Shown here: piece after piece, positions 56,378 to 64,000 of the stretch
How the letters are laid out: the number at the start of each line of letters is the position of its first letter
Position numbering within the stretch: the stretch's first letter is position 1
Origin: Zea mays
Taxonomy: Eukaryota > Streptophyta > Magnoliopsida > Poales > Poaceae
Assembly (NCBI RefSeq): GCF_902167145.1
Contig: NC_050097.1
Span: forward strand, 114,299,982 to 114,363,981
Direction of reading: 5' to 3'
DNA length: 64,000 nt
Translations under genes and position numbers: made by a program
Notes under the pieces: generated by a model
Database searches by the model: none
What the model saw: only the letters and a program-made list of their open reading frames with translations
Told to the model about the DNA's origin: nothing

Positions 56378-56931
56378 TGTTGGGGGCCTCTATTGCCGAA
56401 GGTCGTAGAAGCATTGTGTTATCGGTCAAACATGTTTTGGGTGTTAACAAGATATAGTGAAGCTAACCTTCGTCTGCAGCGGCGCGCGAGGGAGGGACGA
56501 ATCTAAGGAACGAATGGAAGAAGAAGCTTCAACTTTGAGGTATCAACGCACGAATCTAGAAGAGTGGTTGGCATGACATGAGGGAGGAAAGGACATCATT
56601 ACCCTTACATGATTTATAGTTCATATGTATATGATTTGTGGGCATGTTTGTAATTTCAAATGAAGTTGTACCTCACCACTATAAACAGGAGCACAGTGCC
56701 ATGCACGAGGGAGACTTTTGGTGCGAGGAAGAATTGACCAGCTCAACCTTCGAAGTTATTTTGCCCTATGTTTGTGTTGCCTGTTTGTAAAACCAAAGAT
56801 ACAAATGTAATCATTTCTGATAATGAAGAATAGAATCAAATGCATGAAAATGAATCATTTCATTAAGTGTCCATGATGTGACATTTTTTTTATCTTTTAC
56901 ACCTTCTTCCTTTTAGTAATCTTCCTATGAA

Positions 56932-57731
56932 TCTCTACTACTTATTAAGGCTGTAAGGGTAGCCTGCCATTCCAGGTAGCTACCACTACACCACATGTGT
57001 GTTTATGTTTATATTTATGACAGGAAAAACATCTACTACATCTCTCCTCATGCCAACTGCTACCCCTGCACAATGCGTGATAGTAGATAAGTATCACCGA
57101 GATTCTTGAATTTATATTTTTGGATGGAGAGAGTAGTATTTAAAAAAGAGCCTTGCATGCAATTCTTTTGTTTGATTAATGTTTTCAACTAAAATTTCTT
57201 TTTTTTGCATGCGTGACATTTATTATCCGTAATATTTTTTTCCATGGATCTGACTTGTGAGTCATTTTCGACGACTACTATATCAAGGGTTGTGACATCA
57301 TCTCGACGCCGGAGGTGACACAGAGGAGGACCGACAACAATGACCAGCTCATCATCCTTGCCACAGTCGGGGTAGCTTTTGTGCTGGCCTGCCTTTAATT
57401 CTCTTCGCAAACACACACACACTTGCCTTTTTGTTTAAGCAAGTGCGTATGGTGGTGCATGCCTGATGACTGACGATGTACGAGAGAATTTTTTCCGGTA
57501 GGTGTGAGACGTGCTGTTCAATGATGAGACCATGACATATATCGAAGTCTGCATGATACTGATGATTGCAATGTAGTGGTGAAATAACTAGATTAAAATA
57601 ACAAAAATTATGTATGACCAGGATCACAAATGGAATATAAAACCTTTCCTCATAACAGTATAACACATATTTTATATATAAGTTATTGTAGTATTATATG
57701 TTCCCGTTACAACGCACGGGCACTCACCTAG
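56932..57731 (+). mobile_element. Non-autonomous Helitron with captured exon
   Basis: The 5' end TCTCTACTACTTATTAAGG (56932) is preceded by A. The 3' end has the hairpin cccgttacaacgcacggg, then cactcaCCTAG (57731), followed by T. These are the standard termini of maize Helitrons (5' TC, 3' hairpin plus CTRR, insertion between A and T, no TSD). At 800 bp it codes for no helicase and must have been moved by another element. It lies in the Grande-like LTR. Confidence 0.9.
57263..57373 (+). pseudogene. PP2C-like protein phosphatase exon fragment in the Helitron
   Basis: The frame reads FDDYYIKGCDIISTPEVTQR, then DNNDQLIILATVGV. It resembles the plant type-2C Ser/Thr phosphatase block that normally ends in LATDG-[VIL]-WD. 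Here the metal-binding Asp position of that block is Val, and the frame leaves the family straight after. Only about 37 codons are present. Confidence 0.6.
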
Positions 57732-57861
57732 TGATTAATAAAAGGATGAAGTGATACATCTCTTTATTTGTGTTGCCTTATTTTTTACTTCTTTCAGAAA
57801 TTAAAAACAATGACCAACATCTATGTACCCAACCAATAGATATTTTTTCTCAATAACATAT

Positions 57862-58808
57862 TGTTGAGATCCAAATTGAGCGGACGGTCCGGCCCTTGGG
57901 CCCGGACAGTCCGCGTGCCCCGAGATTAGATTAACTCGGGTGTTTATCCTTATCTCGTGTGTGGTTATCACTCTAATCACGTGGGAGTTGTTGGCTATCT
58001 CTTAGGAAAAGGTCTAGACCTCCTCCCCTATAAATATAAAGGGATACGGTCGATTGAGAACACACGAACACATTCCAATCGAACAAATTACTTTATTTAC
58101 TTTTCCTATCCTAGGAGTAGATGTAGCGTAGTTCTAGTTGTAGCATTCCGCATATCCACATCCACCCCTATTCGACTCTACGTCGTCTAGATCTGTCCTA
58201 GGCTGGCCTGCCGACCCCAGGACAACCCTATGATCTTTACCCCTCCTAAGGGGCAAGATCTACTTCGTCTACTTCAATCAAGATCTCTTCCTCGAATTGA
58301 TCTCTTAATTTCTAGGCGACTCTACGTCATCTGGAGACGCCACGGGTGACCTGCTGACCCGGAGCACCCTAAGGTCTCTCCCCCAGCGGAAGAGATCTAG
58401 GTCATACGAGGAGAAGAAGACGACCCTGCGCCATCACAGACCGTCCGGCCCAAAGCTCGGACCGTCCGGACTGCGCGTAGTGAAGGCGTCGCTTCTGTCG
58501 CCAGGTTGCGGACCGTCCGGCCCAGAGGCGCGGACCGTCCGCGCCCCCGTAGCGAGCACTGCCAGGCGACCTCGCGACCCGTCGCAGACCGCCACCACTG
58601 TTCACCTCGCGGAGCCGAACCCAAGGTATTGCTCATCACGAGAAGGTCCAAGGGTTCGTTGTTGTTTGGTCCCAAATAGGTGGTGATCATCATAGAGGTG
58701 TTGCCCCACATTTAGGATAACCACTTTATTTGACCCTACATCATCTAAAGGTGCCAAGTACAGCCAGGCGATTCATTATAGTGTTTGGTGACCAAAAAGG
58801 CACCAACA
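57862..58808 (+). repeat. 5' LTR of Gypsy-NA
   Basis: 947 bp, TGTTGAGATCCAAATTG...GGCACCAACA. Rich in GGACCGTCCGG-type palindromes (57883-57915 and 58438-58540). TATA-like ctataaatata near 58028. Confidence 0.9.
58028..58038 (+). promoter_or_regulatory. TATA box of the Gypsy-NA LTR
   Basis: The sequence ctataaatata lies about 167 bases into the LTR, with the same spacing in the 3' LTR (near 62811). Motif and position only. Confidence 0.55.
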
Positions 58809-58834
58809 TACTTTTGGCGACTCCGCTGGGGAAC
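58809..58834 (+). other. Primer binding site of Gypsy-NA
   Basis: A few bases after the LTR end comes TGGCGACTCCGCTGGGGA (58815-58832), a TGGCG-type primer site. I do not assign the tRNA. Confidence 0.65.
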
Positions 58835-58905
58835 GAAAAATCAGATCTATCAAATTTGATCCATTAGATCAGATCTATTAAATCAGACCTATCAGATCGG
58901 TCGCA

Positions 58906-59523
58906 ATGGCCAATACCAAAGATCACAACAATGTCGTCCTAGACATTAACACAAGGCTGACTAACTCGCCGGTCGATGAGGATGAGAAATTAGAAGACCA
59001 CATGAAAAGGCTGGACGAGGAATTCCAACGACAACAGGCTCATATAAGCAAGGTGGCGAAAAAGTGGTTCGTCTCGCACTTCAAGGTAGATCACCACCAG
59101 AAGGTCGTCAAGAAGAGGGAAGTAAAGTACGATTCACTGTCAGCCTTGCTGCATCAACTCCCCATGGTAAGTAACACCACGCCATTAGCCGATATTCAAT
59201 CTGTTAAAATTTCTTTTGATAATCAGATTAAAATTATAATGGAGGATATAGAGAATATGACGCATGCATTAGAAAATACTCATACACCTGATTTTTTGCC
59301 ACATAAATTGGACACTAAAATAACTGCGTCAAAAACATCGGCGACAAATGGGGCTTCTCAGTCCCAACCATATTATGGTATGTCGATGAACTCATATTTG
59401 GGGAAAATACTGTCACCAGCCTTACTGCATGGTAGATCGACTCTAGGCACGGCCGGACAGTCCGCACACGATCATGGACCGTCCGGCCCTCCAACGGACT
59501 GTCCGACACCTTACGTCGAATAG
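58906..59523 (+). CDS. Gypsy-NA ORF1, gag-like N-terminal part
   Basis: 205 codons starting MANTKDHNN about 75 bases after the primer site, where gag would begin. It is hydrophilic with a charged helical region (EDHMKRLDEEFQRQQAH ... VVKKREVKY). The last ~25 codons run into CCGGAC palindromes, so the natural end may have been altered. No domain is recognised; identification as gag-like rests on position. Confidence 0.5.
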   Translation: MANTKDHNNVVLDINTRLTNSPVDEDEKLEDHMKRLDEEFQRQQAHISKVAKKWFVSHFKVDHHQKVVKKREVKYDSLSALLHQLPMVSNTTPLADIQSVKISFDNQIKIIMEDIENMTHALENTHTPDFLPHKLDTKITASKTSATNGASQSQPYYGMSMNSYLGKILSPALLHGRSTLGTAGQSAHDHGPSGPPTDCPTPYVE

Positions 59524-59660
59524 TCCAGAGTTGCACCGAGTCTACCACAAGCCTCACATGCAAAGCCCTGCACAACCGGACGGTCCGGATACAATACCAG
59601 ACCGTCTGGTCCCTCTACGGACCATCCGATCACCAAGATCGGACTGTCCGGGTGTACATA
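59450..59660. repeat. Cluster of CCGGAC/GTCCGG palindromes inside Gypsy-NA
   Basis: Repeated ggacagtccg, ggaccgtccgg, ccggacggtccgg and similar, as in its LTRs. The cluster separates the two gag-like ORFs and disrupts coding. Confidence 0.75.
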
Positions 59661-60068
59661 AATGGGATAGGACACTTCGCGTCAGGCACAATCTTCATGC
59701 CCCACCACACTTGCAGCATGCCATCACCCGCGAATGAGGCCGAATGCCTTTCGGCCCCTGCAAAGCCAGAAAAAATACAGGTCGTTGAGCTTGTTTGGCC
59801 TGCTAAGGCCAAATCTGCTGCTCGCTCTCCCCTGCATTCAGCACAAAAAGGGAAAGCTAAGTTCACATTAAATGTTGTTAAGTGTGATAAAATATTTGAT
59901 GAACTTTTTAAGAATGGCAACATTAAATTGTCGCACACAATTCCTCCGCTAGAGGAATTGAAAACATGTGTATATTGTAAATGGCATGGTTCCTTTCTTC
60001 ATAATACCAATGATTGTAATATCTTACGTCGACAAATACAATCGGGTGTAGATGAAGGCCGATTGTGA
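59652..60068 (+). CDS. Gypsy-NA ORF2 with zinc-knuckle-like motif
   Basis: 138 codons; the likely real part starts near 59750 (KPEKIQVVELVWPAKAK). Toward the end are FDELFKNGNIKLSHTIPP and then CVYCKWHGSFLHNTNDCNIL followed by EGRL. This Cys/His block is the one found in the C-terminal gag of plant Gypsy elements (C-x2-C, His, His, Cys), and would bind element RNA. Frame and spacing suggest that ORF1 and ORF2 were once one gag. Confidence 0.6.
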   Translation: MYINGIGHFASGTIFMPHHTCSMPSPANEAECLSAPAKPEKIQVVELVWPAKAKSAARSPLHSAQKGKAKFTLNVVKCDKIFDELFKNGNIKLSHTIPPLEELKTCVYCKWHGSFLHNTNDCNILRRQIQSGVDEGRL

Positions 60069-60236
60069 TTTCAAAAAATGAAGATTGATAGATGATCTGT
60101 CCGTGTCGACACATTAGGACCGTAGACAAGAAAGTCTTGATTCGGCCATATTCGGCCGATAAAGGCAAAGGAAAAAATATTATCATTGGTGACCCTCGTG
60201 CGCCACATCTAACACATGAGGTGGTTACTCGAAAGG
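60069..60236. other. Short Gypsy-NA stretch before the MITE
   Basis: No ORF is recognised. Removing the MITE and one TSD copy joins this stretch to the region leading into ORF3. Confidence 0.4.
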
Positions 60237-60244
60237 CTCCGGAC

Positions 60245-60427
60245 CAGTGTTTTAAATAGCGGGATATGGCATTTAGCGCTTGGTCTCCTCAAACAGCTAA
60301 TAGCGGGCTAAATAGGGCTATAGCGGGAGATAACGGCTAAATTGTGCATGAAAGCAAATAGCGATTTCCCCTCAAAACAGCTATAGCGGGAGATAGCGGC
60401 AACTATAGCGGGAGATTTAAAACCTTG
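60245..60427. mobile_element. hAT-type MITE
   Basis: Terminal repeats CAGTGTTTTAAAT and (reverse complement) CAAGGTTTTAAAT, 183 bp, flanked by a perfect 8-bp duplication ctccggac (60237-60244 and 60428-60435). It contains several 'tatagcgggaga' copies inside. The 8-bp TSD and CA-ending termini identify hAT. It is nested in Gypsy-NA. Confidence 0.92.
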
Positions 60428-60465
60428 CTCCGGACAAAAGAAAGGCTAATAAGACCGGATGCGCC

Positions 60466-61503
60466 ATGGGGTATGGTGCACCAAGTATGCCTAAATGTAA
60501 ATGTTTTGGAGGTGAAGGTCATGATAAACAAAAGGGTAAGAGGCTGAAGGTTACTTTTGAGCAACTTCTGGCTAAATATCATGAGCAAATTAAGGCAAAG
60601 GACGTTGATCAAACTGGCGTTGCTAAGCCATCTAGAGCACCTTTGAAGCCATCAAAATCACTTCCAAAGCGTAAATCTAGAAATCAAGATTGGGGAGGAG
60701 AAGAGTTTCATGCATCAGCAACATATCCTCCTTTTGGGCTACCAATACCAATGCAATATGGTTCAGCTCCTTCGTACTTTCATCCTTATCCATCTTGGGG
60801 CTGGTATGATTCAAATGCTTATTCTTCTTCATATTTTAGACCACATAACATAAAATATTCATCTCATTTCAATTCTGATTTTGAGGAACGATCATACAAC
60901 AAAGACCGTTTCATTTATAAGAATCGGTCTAGAGCTCAAAATAAGGATCGAATGGTCAAGCAAATTTATGTAGCAAAGAAGGATAATAGAAAAGCCAAAG
61001 GTTCAGATCTGAATTCATGCATTATAGAGCCGGAGGAAGTATTAGATACTTTGACTAGCAGTACCCAAACAATAGAGAAATTAGCTAGCGATAGTCCAGG
61101 TACTAAATCTGAACTTAAGAAGCCCAATATGCCCAAACAACCGAGAAGCCCACTCGGATTATCAATCTGGCACAAGAGGCTAGAAAAACTCAATGCACAA
61201 GAGCTGGAGATGGGAGGCATGACGTGGGCATCTAATGGGAGTTCTCAAGATCCAGGTAAGGATGATGCTTTTGGAAGAAGTGGAGCAAAGGCAAACACAA
61301 GAAAGAAAGCAAATACAAGAAGTTTGGGTGAAAGGTTTGCCCCAGCTCAACAAAGCTATTGGTCATTGCATCGTCCATATTCTTCAGCTATGCCATATAC
61401 GTCGTCCCAAGGTATGTTCGGTTATCCTTTATGGCATCATTTTGCTCTATATGCGTCTTTATATTATGGAGGAGTGCAACCAAATTATTATGCATATGGA
61501 TAG
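60466..61503 (+). CDS. Gypsy-NA ORF3, unknown Tyr/Ser-rich protein
   Basis: 345 codons, the longest ORF of the element. The N-terminal ~60 residues are Lys-rich and include a CKCFGGEGHD Cys/His bit and the motif KVTFEQLLAKYHEQ. Then come an aromatic Tyr/Ser/Pro/Phe-rich region (FHPYPSWGWYDSNAY), a basic region, and a C-terminus rich in Tyr and Gly. No transmembrane segment or known domain is recognised. A related piece (TFDQLLAKYMKK) lies at 62115-62150, suggesting duplication within this family. Role unknown; it could be a captured host sequence or an element-specific protein. Confidence 0.5.
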   Translation: MGYGAPSMPKCKCFGGEGHDKQKGKRLKVTFEQLLAKYHEQIKAKDVDQTGVAKPSRAPLKPSKSLPKRKSRNQDWGGEEFHASATYPPFGLPIPMQYGSAPSYFHPYPSWGWYDSNAYSSSYFRPHNIKYSSHFNSDFEERSYNKDRFIYKNRSRAQNKDRMVKQIYVAKKDNRKAKGSDLNSCIIEPEEVLDTLTSSTQTIEKLASDSPGTKSELKKPNMPKQPRSPLGLSIWHKRLEKLNAQELEMGGMTWASNGSSQDPGKDDAFGRSGAKANTRKKANTRSLGERFAPAQQSYWSLHRPYSSAMPYTSSQGMFGYPLWHHFALYASLYYGGVQPNYYAYG

Positions 61504-62643
61504 TTGTGATATGCCGATGCTTACATAAAGCCGAAGTATTTCAGTTGTTGGTAGTAATGGTTCTTGCTACAATTTGCATCGGTCATGTTTATTCATGAGA
61601 TGAACATGCTTATAATATTTGCTTATCACTATTCGGTTATTGTTTAATTGCAAACTGCATAATCAATATTGCCGAATAATTTCAAGTAAAAAGATTCATT
61701 TTTAGTACAACCAATACTCGAACTTATGCATAATTGAGTTGGCTATTATTATGTTCGTCCATGGGAGCAAGCTTTATAGTTCAATATACATTTTTTCTCT
61801 CAGTGTCTGGTACGACCGATGAATATTTTCTAATCATTGCGCTAAGTTTATGTCCCCATCTAAAGGGTAGGATGGACGCTCGGGGGGCAAGCACGATCGG
61901 ACACCCGATCATGGTCGCTTGTCCTGCGTACGCCGGATGGTCCAGGTACTAAGATCGGACCGTCCGAGACAGGCTCGGACAGTCCGGCTATGATGGTCGG
62001 ACGGTCTGCAGAAGGTCAGAAGCAGCAACCTCAGACCATCGGACCACAACGTTCCAAAACAAGTGTTAGGAAGCAAAACATTGTAAGACGTCTGGACGAC
62101 TCAGTAGAGTCGGCCCTACTTTTGATCAGTTGCTTGCCAAATATATGAAGAAGGCCGTTCCACACAACCGGCCAATAAAACCAACGAAGTCAGAAGGGTG
62201 ATTTGTGCGAAAGCAAAAGTCGACTAAAACGACCCAAAAAGGTAGCACAGCTAAGATCGCCTAGTCATCCTCCTCCAGGGATAGCATGGTGCGTCCCGAT
62301 CTATCCATCGCCGATGTGTTGTCCTACTCATGTGTGGGGTGGTACGTCGATGAATTCATATTACTGGCCCAATACGGTTGCTTATTTGGGCTAAGGGGCA
62401 CCACAAGTTTTTGCCTATTAATAGGTTGATCAGGTAGACATGGCCGAAGAGGATGCAATCCGAAATGGCCTCTGTGCATTAAAGTTTCATAAAGTATTTA
62501 TATTATGTGATCGCAAGAGCCGATGACTTGCATCGAGCTGAGTCCTTACTTCGGGAACAAAGTAGCTCATGAAGTCAATTGTTTCCGAGGTTTTCGCTAG
62601 TGCTTTTAGTTCGCCAAGCTCCACCAAAAGGCAGGGGGGCATA
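61504..62643. other. Gypsy-NA 3' interior and polypurine tract
   Basis: AT-rich, with a CCGGAC cluster at 61900-62045 and a degenerate repeat of the ORF3 start (TFDQLLAKYMKK, about 62115-62150) followed by stops. Ends in the purine tract aaaaggcaggggggcata at 62626-62643, next to the 3' LTR. No intact gene is seen. Confidence 0.6.
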
Positions 62644-63588
62644 TGTTGAGATCCAAATTGAGCGGACGGTCCGGCCCTTGGGCCCGGACAGTCCACGTGC
62701 CCCGAGATTAGATTAACTCGGGTGTTTATCCTTATCTCGTGCGTGGTTATCCATCTAATCACGTGAGAGTTGTTGGCTATCTATTAGGAAAAGGTCTAGA
62801 CCTCCTTCTCTATAAATATAAAGGGGTACGACCGATTGAGAACACATGAACACATTTCAATCGAACCAGTTACTTTATTTACTTTTCTTATTCTAGGAGT
62901 AGATGTAGCGTAGTTCTAGTTGTAGCATTGCGCATATCCACCCCACCCCTATTCGACTCTACGTCGTCTAGATCTGTCCTGGGGTGGCCTGCCGACCCCA
63001 GGACAACCCTATGATCTTTACCCCTCCTGAGGGACAAGATCTACTTCGTCTACTTCAATCAAGATCTCTTCCTCGAATTGATCTCTTAATTTTTAGGCGA
63101 CTCTACGTCATCTGGAGATGCCCCAGGTGACCTGCTGACCCGGAGCACCCTAAGGTCTCTCCCCCATGGGACGAGATCTAGGTCATACGAGGAGAAGAAG
63201 ATGACCCTGCGCAATCGCGGACCATCCGGCCCAGAGCTCGGACCGTCCGGACTGCGCGCAGAGAAGGCGCCGCTTCTGCCGCCAGGTTGCGGACCGTCCG
63301 GCCCAGAGGCGCGGACCGTCCGCGCCCCCGCAGTGAGCACTGCCAGGCGACCTCGCGACCCGTCGCAGACCGCCACCACTGTTCACCTCGCGGAGCCGAA
63401 CCCAAGGTATTGCTCATCACGAGAAGGTCCTAGGGTTCGTTGCTGTTTGGTCTCAAATAAGTGGTGATCATCATAGATGTGTTGCCCCACATTTAGGATA
63501 ACCACTTTATTTGACCCTATATCATATAAAGGTGCCAAGTACCGCCAGACGATTTATTATAGTGTTTGGTGACAAAAAGACACCAACA
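62644..63588 (+). repeat. 3' LTR of Gypsy-NA
   Basis: 945 bp, mate of 57862-58808, with a modest number of substitutions and small length changes, clearly more than between the Tat-1 LTRs. Followed by the TSD copy catat. Confidence 0.9.
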
Positions 63589-63671
63589 CATATCCATGGA
63601 TAAAAAATTCATTCTATATACATCTTCGGTTAAAATCTATCGGTTATTCAGGTTTGCCATCATCGCCAACA

Positions 63672-64000
63672 CACCAGCGTCTGCCACTGTGCAACGAGCA
63701 AGGTGAAATCAACTATGAGTGTGCAGCCCATCCGAGGCCATTTTGACGCAGGCCTAGCTGGGCCACAGGTGGTTGGAAATCATGTAGGCTCAAAGGTAAA
63801 AGTAGTCCAGTTCATAGCCGAGCCGCAGGAGAGAAGAGAAGCACCGCAACCCTAGGTCGCCGCCTCTTTTCCTCTCCACTCGTCCGCGGGACGCGACGCG
63901 ACGACACCGGAGGTATTCCTCTCTCCTGCTCCTCCTATACATGATCTCTTATTTCCCCATCGTGGATCATTCGTTGCTCGGCGAAACCCCAGCCCAGGGA
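63672..64000 (+). promoter_or_regulatory. Probable promoter and 5' leader of a downstream host gene
   Basis: Not repeat-like. Around 63725-63765 are site II type elements (agcccat, then tgggcc), and a telo-box-like aaccctag is at 63848. Then comes a pyrimidine-rich leader (cctcttttcctctccactc), a short GC-rich exon and a GT donor-like ggaggtattc at 63913. Site II plus telo-box is the known layout of plant ribosomal protein and other growth-linked promoters. The coding part would lie right of the window. Confidence 0.5.

Larger units (their letters stand above)
57862..63588 (+). mobile_element. Non-autonomous Gypsy-type LTR element without pol (Gypsy-NA)
   Basis: The perfect TSD catat (57857-57861 and 63589-63593) flanks LTRs at 57862-58808 and 62644-63588. 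A primer site follows the 5' LTR and a purine tract (aaaggcaggggggcata) precedes the 3' LTR. The 3.8-kb interior has a gag-like ORF, a segment with a zinc-knuckle-like motif, a 345-codon ORF of unknown kind and a hAT MITE, but no protease, RT, RNase H or integrase. It is inserted in the Grande-like LTR. Confidence 0.88.
56378..63671 (+). repeat. 3' LTR of the Grande-like element, in three pieces
   Basis: Starts TGTTGGGGGCC at 56378, directly after the purine tract cgaggggctac. Pieces: 56378-56931, 57732-57861 and probably 63594-63671 (ending cgccaaca). They are separated by the Helitron and the Gypsy element at 57862. They join to about 762 bp. The right terminus is inferred only from the CCAACA ending, and the TSD cannot be tested because the element's 5' end is off-window. 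Confidence 0.6.

Noticed and set aside
60245..60427. ORF or gene part between ORF2 and ORF3 of Gypsy-NA
   Set aside because: Explained fully by a hAT MITE with an 8-bp TSD.

Overview
The window reads as nuclear DNA of a large-genome grass, most likely maize (Zea mays) or a close relative. No cellular gene is complete. Almost every base can be assigned to a transposable element, and most elements sit inside one another. Evidence for maize includes Opie/Ji-type Copia LTRs full of CCGGAC palindromes, a Huck-like LTR, a Tekay-type chromovirus, Tat-lineage Gypsy elements with antisense genes, CACTA elements carrying gene fragments, and a Helitron. Family names are from memory of maize repeats; boundaries, target-site duplications (TSDs) and motifs were read from the sequence.

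Layout, left to right. 1-1777 is the 3' end of an Opie/Ji-type Copia element inserted into a diverged Tekay-type LTR (1778-4534). That LTR lies inside the gag of a second, decayed Copia element (4535-11297, with its LTR finishing at 50668-50927). The second Copia's LTR is split by a CACTA transposon, CACTA-1 (11298-50664, TSD ctc). CACTA-1 holds captured host exons (ribosomal protein L11 and others), a Tourist-like MITE, a chromovirus on the minus strand (11994-36340) and a young Tat-lineage Gypsy element (40099-49572, TSD atatg). The chromovirus is split inside one LTR by a Huck-like element (13482-25216, TSD ggtat).

To the right, 50928-50999 plus 55864-56931, 57732-57861 and probably 63594-63671 are pieces of an older Grande-like (Tat) element. 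It is interrupted by the second Copia, by CACTA-2 (51000-55860, TSD aat, carrying fragments of RNA polymerase III subunit RPC5 and serine palmitoyltransferase LCB1), by a Helitron with a PP2C-like exon (56932-57731), and by a pol-less Gypsy element (57862-63588, TSD catat). The last ~330 bases look like the promoter and 5' leader of a real downstream gene.

Functionally, most elements here depend on partners elsewhere. The Huck-like copy has lost RT, RNase H and integrase but keeps an intact five-exon antisense gene of 994 codons. The Tat element at 40099 has pol but no gag, yet its two 614-bp LTRs differ at only two positions. The Gypsy element at 57862 has gag-like and unknown ORFs and no pol. 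The chromovirus keeps only the end of integrase and the chromodomain. Both CACTA elements and the Helitron are non-autonomous gene-fragment carriers.
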